A stretch of DNA of 64,000 nt from Pseudomonadaceae bacterium (lineage in GTDB: Bacteria; Pseudomonadota; Gammaproteobacteria; Pseudomonadales; Azotimanducaceae): NCBI GenBank assembly GCA_024743435.1, contig JANSWO010000001.1:865665-929664 (forward strand), read 5' to 3'. The notes beneath the pieces were generated by a model. It had not been told where the DNA came from, made no database searches, and saw only the letters and a list, made by a program, of their open reading frames with translations. Below are positions 1 to 8,896 of this stretch, piece after piece. Made by a program: the position numbers and the translations under genes. Numbering within the stretch: the first letter of the stretch is position 1; the number at the start of each line of letters is the position of its first letter.

Positions 1-1
1 G

Positions 2-337
2 AGTCCGTCGGAGCAGGTGCTCTTGTATCAGCTGTTCGTATCGGCAGTACTCCTGCTTGCTATCGCGCCTTTCGTCGGCGATATGGTGCGCACCGTTACG
101 CCAATGATTGTCGGCATTTTCGCGTTTCAGGTTGTCGCGGTTGCGAGCCTTGGGTTTCTCATGTGGCTATGGGTTCTCACGGTCTACCCCGTTACCAACA
201 TGGCCGCTTACAGCCTGTTAGCACCAATATTTGGGGTGTTCTTCGGCTGGCTCATTTTTGATGATCCGCTAACGTGGCGCTTCGTTGCCGCGCTTGCCCT
301 TGTGGCGTCCGGAATTCTGTTGATCAATCGCCGCTAG
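2..337 (+). CDS. EamA/DMT-family membrane transporter, C-terminal part (partial at window start)
   Basis: The reading frame is open from the left edge, so only the last 111 residues are visible. They form about four hydrophobic helices, including LYQLFVSAVLLLAIAPF, a segment rich in Phe and Val, AAYSLLAPIFGVFFGW, and a final helix ending LLINRR. The pattern SLLAPIFGVFFGWLIF followed by a short polar loop and ASGILLINRR is typical of the end of the second EamA repeat in drug/metabolite exporters. The substrate cannot be inferred. It converges with the SDR gene that ends 10 bases downstream. The family call is fairly safe; the true start lies outside the window. Confidence 0.8.
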   Translation, partial: SPSEQVLLYQLFVSAVLLLAIAPFVGDMVRTVTPMIVGIFAFQVVAVASLGFLMWLWVLTVYPVTNMAAYSLLAPIFGVFFGWLIFDDPLTWRFVAALALVASGILLINRR

Positions 338-347
338 CCACGGGTCA

Positions 348-1151
348 TTACTCGCGATCCGGGTCTACTACATCGTACGCCTCGGCTACTTCCGCGACCG
401 TCAGAATCTGGCCGCTTCGTTCCATGAGCTGCGGATCGAGCGCCAATGCGGCGATCACGCGCCCGGACAGCCGTACGGACTGGGCTACCGCAGGATCCAT
501 AGGCGGCAGCTCCCCGCGTTCAATCTGTTCCAGAATGAACTCGGTTTTCACCTTGGACGGTGACAGTGACACCGCGGCGCAGCCAAACTCCTTCATCTCT
601 ATGGCCATGTCCTGGGCCATCCGGTCGACGCCAGCCTTGCCGACACCATACGCAGTGTTGAAGACATAGCCGCGTCCACCACGCGACGAGATGTTGACGA
701 TCAGCCCACCCGGGTTTTTCGTGAGTAGTCCTGCGCCAAACACCGAGGTGCTGTAGTAACCGCGCAAGCCGACACCACACTGATCGTCCCAGATGCTGAT
801 GGGGTGCTGCCAGAATTTGCCGCTGAAAGCGGGTGGGTTCGGAATCTGGTAGGCGTTGTTGACGAGGATATCGAGCCGGCCTTGCTCAGCTTCTACCCGC
901 TCGAACAGCGCGCGCACCTGGTCATCGTTGTTGTGATCGACCTGGCAGGCGATGCCTTTGCCGCCGAACGCATCGACCGATGCCGCAGTTGCCTCGATTG
1001 TCAGAGGGGTAATCGCGTCGCCTGAGCTCCTGCCGGTGACGTAGACCGTCATACCAGCTTCACCCAAGCCTTCGGCAATGCCTTTGCCAATACCCTTACT
1101 CGCACCGGTAACAACGGCGACACGGTTTTTCAGACGACCTTGCAAATTCAC
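348..1151 (-). CDS. SDR-family oxidoreductase, DHRS1-like
   Basis: Classical short-chain dehydrogenase of 267 residues, expected to be a cytosolic NAD(P)H-dependent oxidoreductase. The nucleotide-binding TGASKGIG is at residues 15-22, followed by NNAYQ in place of NNAG, a Ser in IVNISSRGG and the catalytic YGVGK. The FWQHP...WD..CGVGLRGYY segment and the GYVFN element resemble the DHRS1-type branch rather than FabG. The start is GTG, with a weak purine run (CGGAT) before it. It reads leftward, divergent from the wax-ester synthase gene, with about 150 bases of AT-richer shared intergenic DNA that probably holds both promoters. The substrate is unknown. Confidence 0.85.
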   Translation of the reverse strand: MNLQGRLKNRVAVVTGASKGIGKGIAEGLGEAGMTVYVTGRSSGDAITPLTIEATAASVDAFGGKGIACQVDHNNDDQVRALFERVEAEQGRLDILVNNAYQIPNPPAFSGKFWQHPISIWDDQCGVGLRGYYSTSVFGAGLLTKNPGGLIVNISSRGGRGYVFNTAYGVGKAGVDRMAQDMAIEMKEFGCAAVSLSPSKVKTEFILEQIERGELPPMDPAVAQSVRLSGRVIAALALDPQLMERSGQILTVAEVAEAYDVVDPDRE

Positions 1152-1302
1152 AGATCCGGGATTCCTATGTGTTTAATGTATTGTTTGATTGGTGCGCAGT
1201 GTACCGCGTGTGCATACATTGTCTTCGCTCGCGGTCGTCGAATCGACATGTTGCCGCTAATCCACCATAGTTCTGTTTACACCGTTTCCTGGGGAGGATT
1301 TG

Positions 1303-2754
1303 ATGTCTCGATTGACGACTGCCGACGCTTCGTTTGTCTACGGCGAATCGAAGAGCGGGCCTATGCACATTTCATCCGTGATGGTGCTGGAGGGCGAACT
1401 CGCCTATGAACGCGTGTTCGAGCATATCAACGAGCGCCTGCATCTGATCCCGGCCTACCGACGCAAGCTTGCGCCCGTTCCAATGAACATCGCGCACCCT
1501 CGGTGGATCGATGATCCGGATTTTGATCTGGCCAACCATGTGTTGCACCGCCGGGTGCCCGAAGGCAGCTCGCTGGAGGTTGCGGTTGATGAGGCGATCC
1601 GGATTAACGAGGAAATGTTCGATCGCTCGCGGCCACTGTGGAAGTTTGTGGTCATCTCTGGCGTGCCGGACAGGACGCTAATCCTGCAGGCCACTCATCA
1701 CGCGATGATTGACGGCGCTTCAGGTGTTGAACTGATCGCGATCATCTACGACCTGGATCCGGACGGCACGCCGGTTCACGCGCCAAATGAGCCCTGGCAG
1801 CCGGAGCCTGAACCATCCGCAGGCGAGCTGTTCAGCGAGGCGATGAGGGACAACCTCGGTCGGCTCGCTAAAACTGACCTCAGCCAGATCGGTAGCTGGT
1901 CCGATCAGCAGCAGGCATTGATGGCGCGCGCGGCTCGAATTGTCGGCAGCTTCGTTACTCGGCCAGTTGTTACTGCGCCATTCAATGCGGGCCTGGTAGG
2001 GCCGGAACGTCGGCTGCGCTGGCTGGAGAAGTCCTTCGGTGAGATTCGCGAAGTTCGACGAGCTCTCGGTGGCACGATCAATGACGTTGTACTCGCCGTT
2101 GTTTCCGAGGCGGTATCACGCTATCTGGTGGCCAAGGGCGAAGCCGTCGATGATCAACACATGCGCATTATGTGTCCGGTCAACGTGCGAACGGAAAGCA
2201 AGAAAGGCGCGCTCGGCAATCAGGTGTCAGCGATCTTTCCGGTGCTGCCAGCCTGGCCGATGGCCCTCGTTCAGCGCCTGGCTGCCGTGATCGCGGAAAC
2301 CGACCGCATCAAGGGCAATTCAGAAGCTCAGGCGCTCACCATGCTGCAGGACTCGGCGCCAGAGCCATGGCCAGTTGGGATGTGGCCCACTCAGCTTGTC
2401 GGTGGCCCTTATGACCCGACCGCACTGGCCGCGCGCATGCCAGCGCCGGTGCTGCCGGCTGGAGTTCGGCCACCAAATGTGGGTTTCAATTTTGTCTGTA
2501 CGAACGTGCCAGGAGTGCAAGTGCCGCAGTACCTGTGCGGACACGAAGTGTTGCATCAGATTGGCGTGCTTCTCCTGTCTGCGAACCTTGGCTTCGGTGT
2601 GACGTTACTGAGTTACAACAAAAAGCTCGTCTTTGGCTTTATCAGTGAGCCTAGATTGCTGCCCGATGTAGAGCGCATTAACGAACATGCGGAGGAGGCT
2701 TTCGAGGAGTTGCTCGCCGCTGCTCGCGAGCGAACCAGCCAGCTACAGGCCTGA
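1303..2754 (+). CDS. Wax ester synthase/diacylglycerol O-acyltransferase (WS/DGAT)
   Basis: Bifunctional acyltransferase of 483 residues that would esterify acyl-CoA to fatty alcohol or diacylglycerol, making storage lipid at the membrane face. The catalytic HHAMIDG (HHxxxDG) lies at residues 132-138. The PLW motif precedes it, and the conserved NDVV element lies near residue 260 at the start of the C-terminal domain. Length matches the family (about 450-500). The ATG at 1303 is preferred over the TTG one codon upstream because GGGGAGG sits five bases ahead of it. A GNAT protein and a SnoaL-like protein follow in the same direction with small gaps, suggesting one transcript. Confidence 0.9.
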   Translation: MSRLTTADASFVYGESKSGPMHISSVMVLEGELAYERVFEHINERLHLIPAYRRKLAPVPMNIAHPRWIDDPDFDLANHVLHRRVPEGSSLEVAVDEAIRINEEMFDRSRPLWKFVVISGVPDRTLILQATHHAMIDGASGVELIAIIYDLDPDGTPVHAPNEPWQPEPEPSAGELFSEAMRDNLGRLAKTDLSQIGSWSDQQQALMARAARIVGSFVTRPVVTAPFNAGLVGPERRLRWLEKSFGEIREVRRALGGTINDVVLAVVSEAVSRYLVAKGEAVDDQHMRIMCPVNVRTESKKGALGNQVSAIFPVLPAWPMALVQRLAAVIAETDRIKGNSEAQALTMLQDSAPEPWPVGMWPTQLVGGPYDPTALAARMPAPVLPAGVRPPNVGFNFVCTNVPGVQVPQYLCGHEVLHQIGVLLLSANLGFGVTLLSYNKKLVFGFISEPRLLPDVERINEHAEEAFEELLAAARERTSQLQA

Positions 2755-2807
2755 TATCGGGCTTTGCCCAACGCAACGATTTTGATTCGAATTTAGTGGA
2801 GTCCGTC

Positions 2808-3383
2808 ATGACCCTTGAACTACCCAAAGCCATTGAGCTGCCGGACGGCAGTGCGGTCGAGCTTCGTGCGATGTCGGCCGGGGATCGCGATGCGATGCTC
2901 GCTTTTGCACGTGCATTGCCGCCTGAAGACCTTATGTTCCTGCGCAAGGATCTGACCCAGGACAGCGTCGTCGACGACTGGATTGAGAATATCCAAACCG
3001 GCTTCATGCACTCGCTCGTCGCGTACGACGCCAATGGTCTGATCGGCTACGCCAGTGTCACGCGCAACCCGGTCTCCTGGACCCGACACGTGGGCGAGAT
3101 CCGCGTAAACGTGTCACCGGCCTATCGCTCACGCGGACTTGGCCGAGTACTGACCACCGGAATCGTAGATATGGCAGCCGGGTTGTCGCTGCGGAAGCTA
3201 ACCGCGCACATGACTTCTGACCAGCATGGGGCGCAGGCAGCATTCAGGCGTCTGGGCTTTGTGCCAGAGGCGCTGCTCGCCGACTATGTACAAGACCGCA
3301 ACGGCGCGACGCGCGATATGGTCATTATGTCTTTTGACGTCGAAGGGCATACGGATCAAGCCGGCAGCACGCTGCGCCTGTAG
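2808..3383 (+). CDS. GNAT-family N-acetyltransferase
   Basis: Predicted acetyl-CoA-dependent acyltransferase of 191 residues. The acetyl-CoA loop of motif A is visible as VSPAYRSRGLGRVL (R-x-x-G-x-G type), preceded by a beta strand in GEIRVN, and the motif B-like AFRRLGFVPEA follows. The ATG at 2808 is chosen over an in-frame GTG at 2796 because GGAG at 2798-2801 is correctly spaced for it. It sits 53 bases behind the wax-ester synthase gene and 12 bases ahead of the SnoaL-like gene, so co-transcription is likely. The acceptor substrate is not predictable from sequence. Confidence 0.82.
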   Translation: MTLELPKAIELPDGSAVELRAMSAGDRDAMLAFARALPPEDLMFLRKDLTQDSVVDDWIENIQTGFMHSLVAYDANGLIGYASVTRNPVSWTRHVGEIRVNVSPAYRSRGLGRVLTTGIVDMAAGLSLRKLTAHMTSDQHGAQAAFRRLGFVPEALLADYVQDRNGATRDMVIMSFDVEGHTDQAGSTLRL

Positions 3384-3395
3384 CTGATCGCACAC

Positions 3396-3887
3396 ATGGC
3401 CTATACCCCGGAGCAACTGTCAGATCTGCAGTGCATACGCGACGTGGCCCTGCGTTATTGTCGCGGGGTAGACCGGCTCGATGCTGAGTTGATGAAGTCT
3501 GCGTATTGGCCGGAAGCGACCGACGATCACGGCAGCTACTCAGGCCCGGCCTGGCCTTTCGTTGAACACTGCATGAGCGCGCATCTGAAATGGCGCTCAA
3601 CCGCTCACCACATCACCAATCACTCGATTGAGCTGAATTCGAGTGGTGTCGCCGCAGTCGGCGAAGTCTATAACGTGACGTATCTGTTCCAGGCGGACGC
3701 GCCGGTTCTCGACACGTGGCATGGGCGTTATCTGGACGACTATGAAAAGCGGGGTGGTGAGTGGCGAATAATCAAGCGCGTCTGCGTTCATGAAGGTACA
3801 CACTCAACTGCCATCGAGGCGATGAGCATCGATGCGGAAGCGTTTCGGTCGGGAGAAGTCGACAGGGGAGGGTTCGCGTCGGAGTGA
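3396..3887 (+). CDS. SnoaL-like (NTF2-fold) protein
   Basis: Protein of 163 residues with the features of SnoaL_4-type proteins: an N-terminal helix with RDVALRYCRGVDRLD, the strand-loop SAYWPEATDDHGSY, the HHITNHSIEL strand around the middle and WRIIKRVCVHE near the end. This fold serves as a cyclase, isomerase or dehydratase scaffold, and in dioxygenase small subunits. The specific reaction cannot be assigned. It is the last gene of the rightward group begun by the wax-ester synthase and converges with the truncated haemoglobin gene, leaving a 19-base gap. Confidence 0.75.
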   Translation: MAYTPEQLSDLQCIRDVALRYCRGVDRLDAELMKSAYWPEATDDHGSYSGPAWPFVEHCMSAHLKWRSTAHHITNHSIELNSSGVAAVGEVYNVTYLFQADAPVLDTWHGRYLDDYEKRGGEWRIIKRVCVHEGTHSTAIEAMSIDAEAFRSGEVDRGGFASE

Positions 3888-3906
3888 GCCAGGCTACCAG
3901 CGTCGG

Positions 3907-4389
3907 TCAGCCACCGATCGTATCGTGATACATCGGTGCCAGCATGCCTAGCAGCTCATTGCGTGCACCCAAGGGAATGTCGACATCGGCCATTGCCTGC
4001 ATCAGATCTTCAACCAACGAATTGAACTGCTTCGGTGAGATGTTGAGGCCGCTATGGGCCTCCGCCATAGTTCTGCCTTCGTACGTGCAAGGACCGCCGC
4101 TCAGCTCGCACAATTGATCAATCAGGTGACCCCGGAATTGATCGATATCCGTATCGTCGAAGGTTGCAACGACCACCTCGTCTTCGGCGAGTCGAATGAG
4201 GAAGGCGTCCGCCAGCGCTTCCAGACCGGACTCTCCGCCGAGCCGTTCGAACAGCGGCTCGTTTGTCATGCTGGTGCAACCGCTTAAGATGGTTGCGACC
4301 GCTAGTGCTACCGACGCCAGGAACGCAGCTGCCGGGAACGCACGGTGCGATCTGGGCTCTGATACTGCGCAACCACTAGCCGTGTTCAC
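3907..4389 (-). CDS. Group 1 truncated haemoglobin, predicted lipoprotein
   Basis: Protein of 160 residues. The N-terminal 38 residues form a lipoprotein signal ending in the lipobox LSGC (Cys38). The rest is a group 1 truncated globin: LFERLGGESGLEALADAF at the A/B helices, a Phe-rich E region, and the proximal haem His at about residue 112 in AEAHSGLNI, followed by the usual C-terminal helix. Membrane anchoring on the periplasmic side is inferred from the signal and is less usual than cytosolic trHb. The start is GTG and overlaps the TGA of the upstream DUF3034 gene by four bases (GTGA), implying translational coupling. It is last in a four-gene operon with a cupredoxin and a c-di-GMP protein. 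Confidence 0.85.
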   Translation of the reverse strand: MNTASGCAVSEPRSHRAFPAAAFLASVALAVATILSGCTSMTNEPLFERLGGESGLEALADAFLIRLAEDEVVVATFDDTDIDQFRGHLIDQLCELSGGPCTYEGRTMAEAHSGLNISPKQFNSLVEDLMQAMADVDIPLGARNELLGMLAPMYHDTIGG

Positions 4390-5228
4390 AGGCTCACCTG
4401 CGCAGACAAATAGAAACCGGACTGATCTTGAAGCCCGGCAATGTCACCCAGTTCCGCCCACGCCGCCACGAACGCCAACCGCTTGTTTGGCAGATAACTC
4501 ACGAAAATATCACTCCAGTCGTCTTCGTCGACGCTTGAGAGCTGACCGGATTTTTGTCGGTAGTCTGCACCCACAAGCCAATGGTCGTTGATAAAGACGG
4601 CAGCACTCATCTCTGCTGTCCATCGGCTCGGGTCGCCTGGGCCGCCAAATCCGAGCAAACCGTTCTGGTTGGCGCGCGAGTGACGAATCGAGATATTGGT
4701 CAGTAGGTTCCGGCCTGCAGCGGCTGCGAACCACAGTTTGCTCGCCGCGAGAAAGTAGTCGGTTCCACTGTCGTCGCTGGCTCCGAGTGCTCGTGCAATC
4801 GCGTTATCTTCGAGAGTTTTATGCTGTACGCCGAGGCTGATCTGAGGTGCCCGGCTGTACAGCAATTCGCCGATTAACCGTATTTTCAGGCCCACTATGT
4901 CCTGGCGAATGCTGGTGTCGAGCGGTCGAACTTTCAATGTCTGACGGGCGAATGAAAGCTCCACACGATCGCCGTATGCGAGCGCGCCACCACGAGACCA
5001 CAGTTGAAAATCATCGATCCGAACATGCGTGCTGAATGCGGTTGCTCCCCACTCGCCGGAGCTTCCGTAACCGCTGATCAGTGCCCACGGATTGACGCCG
5101 CCACCACTGCCGCCTTCGATGCCGGAGACACCACCTGTTGCTAGAATTTTGCTGTCAGCAATCGCCGATAAGCCGGTGAATACCAGGGCGATGATCAGCA
5201 GTGCTTGCCTGAGATTGTCAGTTGCCAT
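4386..5228 (-). CDS. DUF3034-family protein, putative outer-membrane barrel
   Basis: Protein of 280 residues with an N-terminal signal peptide (ALLIIALVFTGLSAIADS) and then a Gly-rich segment ATGGVSGIEGGSGGGVNPWAL that is the hallmark of DUF3034. The remainder is alternating polar/hydrophobic beta-strand-like sequence ending in FYLSAQVSL, compatible with an outer-membrane barrel. Function of the family is unknown. The start codon overlaps the end of the GGDEF/EAL gene by 11 bases, and the stop overlaps the globin start by four. The tight packing with the cupredoxin, EAL and globin genes suggests a shared process at the envelope. Confidence 0.85.
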   Translation of the reverse strand: MATDNLRQALLIIALVFTGLSAIADSKILATGGVSGIEGGSGGGVNPWALISGYGSSGEWGATAFSTHVRIDDFQLWSRGGALAYGDRVELSFARQTLKVRPLDTSIRQDIVGLKIRLIGELLYSRAPQISLGVQHKTLEDNAIARALGASDDSGTDYFLAASKLWFAAAAGRNLLTNISIRHSRANQNGLLGFGGPGDPSRWTAEMSAAVFINDHWLVGADYRQKSGQLSSVDEDDWSDIFVSYLPNKRLAFVAAWAELGDIAGLQDQSGFYLSAQVSL

Positions 5229-7611
5229 CGATTGCTACTTTGGGTTTGGCAACAGAAAAGGTAGTACACCAGTCCGAAAACTCCTCCGGTGGCAGAGGTT
5301 TGGAGAAGAAATAGCCTTGGACCTTGTCGCACCCCAATAGCGACAGAGTTTTCAGGCTCTGTTGTGTTTCCACGCCTTCGGCCACTACCGATAGGCCAAG
5401 GTTGTGGCCCAGGTCGACTGTCGATTTGACGATTTGCACGTCCTCGGGGTTGTGATCGAGTTCCATCACGAATGACTTGTCGATCTTGAGTTCATCTACG
5501 GGCAATCGTTTCAGCTGGGCCAGGGAGGAGTGTCCGGTGCCGAAATCGTCGATCGACAGATCGATTCCCAGGTGTTTCAACTCAAGAAGTATGTGTACAG
5601 CCTGCGCTGTGTCGTGCAAAACAGCGCTCTCGGTTATCTCCAGGCCAAGTAGAGATGCTGGCACACCGTGGGCCCTGAGTATCGACTCAATCTCGATTGC
5701 AAGGTTTTGGTTTGCAAGATCGTAGGCGCTCAGATTTACCGCCGTATGCACAATTAGCCCAGCCGCTTGCCAGTCGGCGATTTGCTTGATGGCGTTATTC
5801 AAAACCCACTGAGTGATTCGCTGTATGTGATTGGAATGTTCCGCGAGAAGGATGAACTCGTCCGGTGGTATGAAACCCAACTCTGGATCAACCCAGCGAA
5901 TGAGCGCTTCACAATGCAGGCGAGAGCGATCCTGTAAATTTATTTTTGGCTGAAATTGAAGCTCGAAAGCATCATTCTCGATCGCCTCGTCGAAACGCTC
6001 CACGATCTTCAAATGGCGTTGTCGAAGCGATTCCTGCTCGGCGGAGAAGCGGGCAATGACCATGCTCGAGGAGGGTGCCGCTTCGGCCGTTGTCTCAACG
6101 CAGCGGATGAGATCATCGAAGTTGTCGGCGTCGCCTGGGTACCTTGCGGCGGCACCGGTTACCTGCAGTTTGATTGCCAGATTCCCAACGTTGTAATGCT
6201 GGTTTAACTTTTGCAGCAGTTGATTGAGGTTGTCGCTTGAAGCCCACGTAGCTTTGTCGGTTTCCGTACCCTCGGGCGTCAGAATGGCGAACGATTCCCG
6301 GTTGAATGCAAAGACCGCACTGGATGCGCCTTTGAGCGTTGATAGTCGCTCGACGAGCGATCTGATGGCGTCTTCGGTCGGTTCGTAGCCAAGTGAAAAA
6401 GCGATGTCTTTGAAGTTCTTGACGCTGAACATGATCAGAAGATAGTTGTTCGACCGGGGCTCCTGCATCACCAGCTCGTCAAAGTCCCTGGCCAGTGCCA
6501 GGCGATTGCCAAGTGCAGTTGTCGGTTCTTCGTAAGCGAGCCGGCTAATTCGCTCCTCGCGTTCGGCCAGGCCCTCCACCATGGTATTGATGGCATCACC
6601 CAGCAGGCGCAATTCGCCGCCTTCCCGGATGTCGACCGGCTGATTGTAGTTACCAAGGCGAATCCGCTTCGCTGCACCGATGAGTACAGCAATCGGTCTG
6701 CTGATCAGTCGAGCCAGCCAAAAGCTGATGACCAATAGACAGACAAGCGATACCGCGGAAACCAGGGCCAATCCGGTCAGAAGATCCTTCCAGGCGGCAC
6801 TGATTACGTCCCTCGGCATGTGCATGGCCACCATCACGCTGTCCGCGCCTGAATCGCCGAGGTTGGCGAGCGTGCTCAAGTAGCTTCCTGACGATACGTA
6901 TCGGTCTTCGCGCAGAAGCAGTGCTCGGAAATCCGGTCTTTCCACATGCATCTCGGGTAGCGTTGAAGACACCATCTTCCAGTTGAAATCGCTATCAACG
7001 AAGCCAAGACTCACGTCCAGATTTGCTTGTTGTGCAATCTCTTCACTGATCGATGCATCGAGTTTGAAGCCCATGCCCGCTCGGGCAATGGTGCGAGGTG
7101 CTTTAACAGGCGCAGTAAACAGTTGGTAGGCCTCGCCTTGCCAGCGGATGATGTGTCGCGAGGTTTCGGCGCCACGAGTAATGCTCCGAGCGAGTTCGCG
7201 ATTCAGTTCGGCTGTGTCGACACCGTCTCTGCCGGCGCTGATTAGCGCGCCGTCGTTGCCGATGAGTAGGGCAAGATCAGCACCGATACGTTGGCCGTGA
7301 TTGCTCAGAACGCTGTTGATTGTGGCCTGGTCTCGCGTCGCAACAGCAGAAACAAAGCCAAAGTCTGCTGTTAGTACTCGAACGGACGTCGCAAGCTGTG
7401 CTTGTCTTGCATCGAGAAAGGTCTGCAGAGTTCGCGCACCGATATCCAGGCGTTCCTGCATGGACTTGGTGACGTAGGTGCTGTTGATTACCGAGCTGGC
7501 AACGCCAGCCATGATTGTCGAGACAAGCATCATCGCTGCGAAGCTGATGAGTAGCTTCGCTTGAAAACTAAGGCGTAGCCGGCGCCGCTTGTGTGTCTTG
7601 GCTTCGCTCAT
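5218..7611 (-). CDS. Membrane-bound degenerate GGDEF-EAL protein, probable c-di-GMP phosphodiesterase
   Basis: Protein of 797 residues. Transmembrane helix near residues 15-40, a periplasmic CACHE-like sensor domain of about 230 residues, a second helix near 280-305, a HAMP linker, then GGDEF and EAL domains. The GGDEF domain is degenerate: the signature loop reads FNRESF in place of GG(D/E)EF, so cyclase activity is unlikely. The EAL domain keeps EALIRW, DDFGTGHSSL, KIDKSF and VAEGVET, so phosphodiesterase activity is likely. The start ATG overlaps the TGA of the cupredoxin gene (ATGA). It is the second gene of the operon. The ligand of the sensor domain is unknown. Confidence 0.9.
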   Translation of the reverse strand: MSEAKTHKRRRLRLSFQAKLLISFAAMMLVSTIMAGVASSVINSTYVTKSMQERLDIGARTLQTFLDARQAQLATSVRVLTADFGFVSAVATRDQATINSVLSNHGQRIGADLALLIGNDGALISAGRDGVDTAELNRELARSITRGAETSRHIIRWQGEAYQLFTAPVKAPRTIARAGMGFKLDASISEEIAQQANLDVSLGFVDSDFNWKMVSSTLPEMHVERPDFRALLLREDRYVSSGSYLSTLANLGDSGADSVMVAMHMPRDVISAAWKDLLTGLALVSAVSLVCLLVISFWLARLISRPIAVLIGAAKRIRLGNYNQPVDIREGGELRLLGDAINTMVEGLAEREERISRLAYEEPTTALGNRLALARDFDELVMQEPRSNNYLLIMFSVKNFKDIAFSLGYEPTEDAIRSLVERLSTLKGASSAVFAFNRESFAILTPEGTETDKATWASSDNLNQLLQKLNQHYNVGNLAIKLQVTGAAARYPGDADNFDDLIRCVETTAEAAPSSSMVIARFSAEQESLRQRHLKIVERFDEAIENDAFELQFQPKINLQDRSRLHCEALIRWVDPELGFIPPDEFILLAEHSNHIQRITQWVLNNAIKQIADWQAAGLIVHTAVNLSAYDLANQNLAIEIESILRAHGVPASLLGLEITESAVLHDTAQAVHILLELKHLGIDLSIDDFGTGHSSLAQLKRLPVDELKIDKSFVMELDHNPEDVQIVKSTVDLGHNLGLSVVAEGVETQQSLKTLSLLGCDKVQGYFFSKPLPPEEFSDWCTTFSVAKPKVAIDGN

Positions 7612-8258
7612 CGTAGCCCGCGACGGACAGGCTTGGCCGGTGTGATGTCCAGTTCCAGTTGATGCGATTCGTGTTCAGAGATCTGGATTTGCCGTGTTGG
7701 AATCGACTTCACCAGTTCCGGATGCCATATGCTCAGTTCATATTCACCTTCAGGAATGCCGGTAAGCTGGACCTCTCCATCTTCTCCCGTTACGCCTATC
7801 CAGGGAGTCGCGCTGACCAGGATGAAACCCTGCATGTTGTCATGAATGTTGCAGCCGATTTCTACCAAACCCTTGTTATCGAACTGAACGAGCTCTGTCT
7901 CATCGCCGCCATGGAGCTCCAACTCGAACGTTTTGGTCTCGGAGAAGGAGTAGACGTGGTGTTGGGTTCTGTCGAGATTTGGGAAACCGACCTTTTGACC
8001 AGGGCGCACAACCAGGACGCCGGGTGTGAACTGTTGATTCTGCTGGGCCATGACGGCATGGGTAGTTGTCGCGGCTACGAAAGGAGAGTCAGTTGACGAT
8101 GAGTCAAGGCTGATGACGGCTCCCGCCACCGGCGAACCGTTTTGGTTTTTGACCTGCCAGCTCAGCGTGATATTAGCCTCTGCCGAAGAACTGGCTACAC
8201 CGAAGTTCACGCACACAAATGCGCATAGTAATTTTGCGACCTGACCTGCTCTAAACAT
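7608..8258 (-). CDS. Secreted cupredoxin-like protein (methylamine-utilization-type) with regulatory-like C-terminal domain
   Basis: Protein of 216 residues using the ATG at 8258, which is followed by a good signal peptide (AKLLCAFVCVNFGVASSSAEA). An upstream extension to 8426 lacks signal features and is not favoured. The central cupredoxin domain has the type-1 copper ligands His in QHHVYSF and Cys, His and Met in CNIHDNMQGF. A short prealbumin-like beta domain follows (GEVQLTGIPEGEYELSIWHPEL). Such proteins are often named methylamine utilization protein, but no mau genes are present. It is the first gene of the operon that continues with EAL, DUF3034 and globin genes. A periplasmic redox or copper role is inferred. 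Confidence 0.82.
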   Translation of the reverse strand: MFRAGQVAKLLCAFVCVNFGVASSSAEANITLSWQVKNQNGSPVAGAVISLDSSSTDSPFVAATTTHAVMAQQNQQFTPGVLVVRPGQKVGFPNLDRTQHHVYSFSETKTFELELHGGDETELVQFDNKGLVEIGCNIHDNMQGFILVSATPWIGVTGEDGEVQLTGIPEGEYELSIWHPELVKSIPTRQIQISEHESHQLELDITPAKPVRRGLR

Positions 8259-8649
8259 GACTCGCGCTCGTTCCTGTTTCTGTCCTTGCTTCCTGAAATG
8301 CTCGGATGGCTTGCGGTGCAAAGAAACTGGGTCCGCGGAGGAACGATCCGGGGAGTTGCACTGGCAGTCCTTTAGCATCCCACCAGTCGTCGTTGTGCGT
8401 TTTGGTCGGGAGGCACTCCATGTCACCAGTGTAGGCAGACGTCAGAAAAAAGCCGTGAGGCTGGTCTTGAACTGGCCCGTAATTTGCTCAATTTAGTGAG
8501 AGCACATTGATAGGGCGTGTTGAGGCTGTATATCGCGCTTAAGAAGGTGAATGATTGGCGAATTCAACACCCAAGTGCTTGGTTTTCATAAAGATTGGCG
8601 AGTTTCGCCAACGATAAGTACTCGTCATCGACGATAAAGGAGAGCACGA
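8259..8649. other. Divergent intergenic region, about 390 bases, with short hairpin
   Basis: No coding frame with a credible start was seen between the leftward cupredoxin gene and the rightward PLDc_N gene. The part near 8470-8600 is AT-richer than its surroundings and probably carries the promoters. It contains a perfect 7-bp inverted repeat TTGGCGA-gtt-TCGCCAA at 8595-8611, and a second half-copy (ATTGGCGAATTC) about 40 bases upstream, which could be an operator. No promoter could be assigned confidently. Confidence 0.5.
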
Positions 8650-8826
8650 ATGTTGGAAGTGGGTGGCTTGTTGGGCCTGATCGGTCTGATTCTCTGGGTT
8701 TGGGCGTTGGTAAAGATCGTTCAGAGCAGGGCGTCTACCGGTAGCAAAGTTTTCTGGATCGTTCTGATACTTGTCCTTCCCATCGTTGGCTTCCTTATCT
8801 GGCTGTTCTTCGGCCCTCGCGGATAA
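8650..8826 (+). CDS. Small PLDc_N-domain membrane protein (58 residues)
   Basis: Short frame starting at ATG 8650 behind AAAGGAGA at 8636-8643, a near-ideal ribosome site. The product has two hydrophobic helices: GGLLGLIGLILWVWALVKI, then a short basic loop (QSRASTGSK), then FWIVLILVLPIVGFLIW followed by FFGPRG. This helix-loop-helix ending in a Gly-Pro motif is the phospholipase D N-terminal (PLDc_N) domain, here standing alone without catalytic HKD motifs. Stand-alone copies are common small inner-membrane proteins of unknown role. It lies 70 bases upstream of the H-NOX gene and may share its transcript. Confidence 0.85.
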   Translation: MLEVGGLLGLIGLILWVWALVKIVQSRASTGSKVFWIVLILVLPIVGFLIWLFFGPRG

Positions 8827-8896
8827 GCGGCGAATTCACGCTTGGCGACTACACTTTCTGTATAGGCCGCATGCGCGGCTGATCGCAGGAGGCGGC

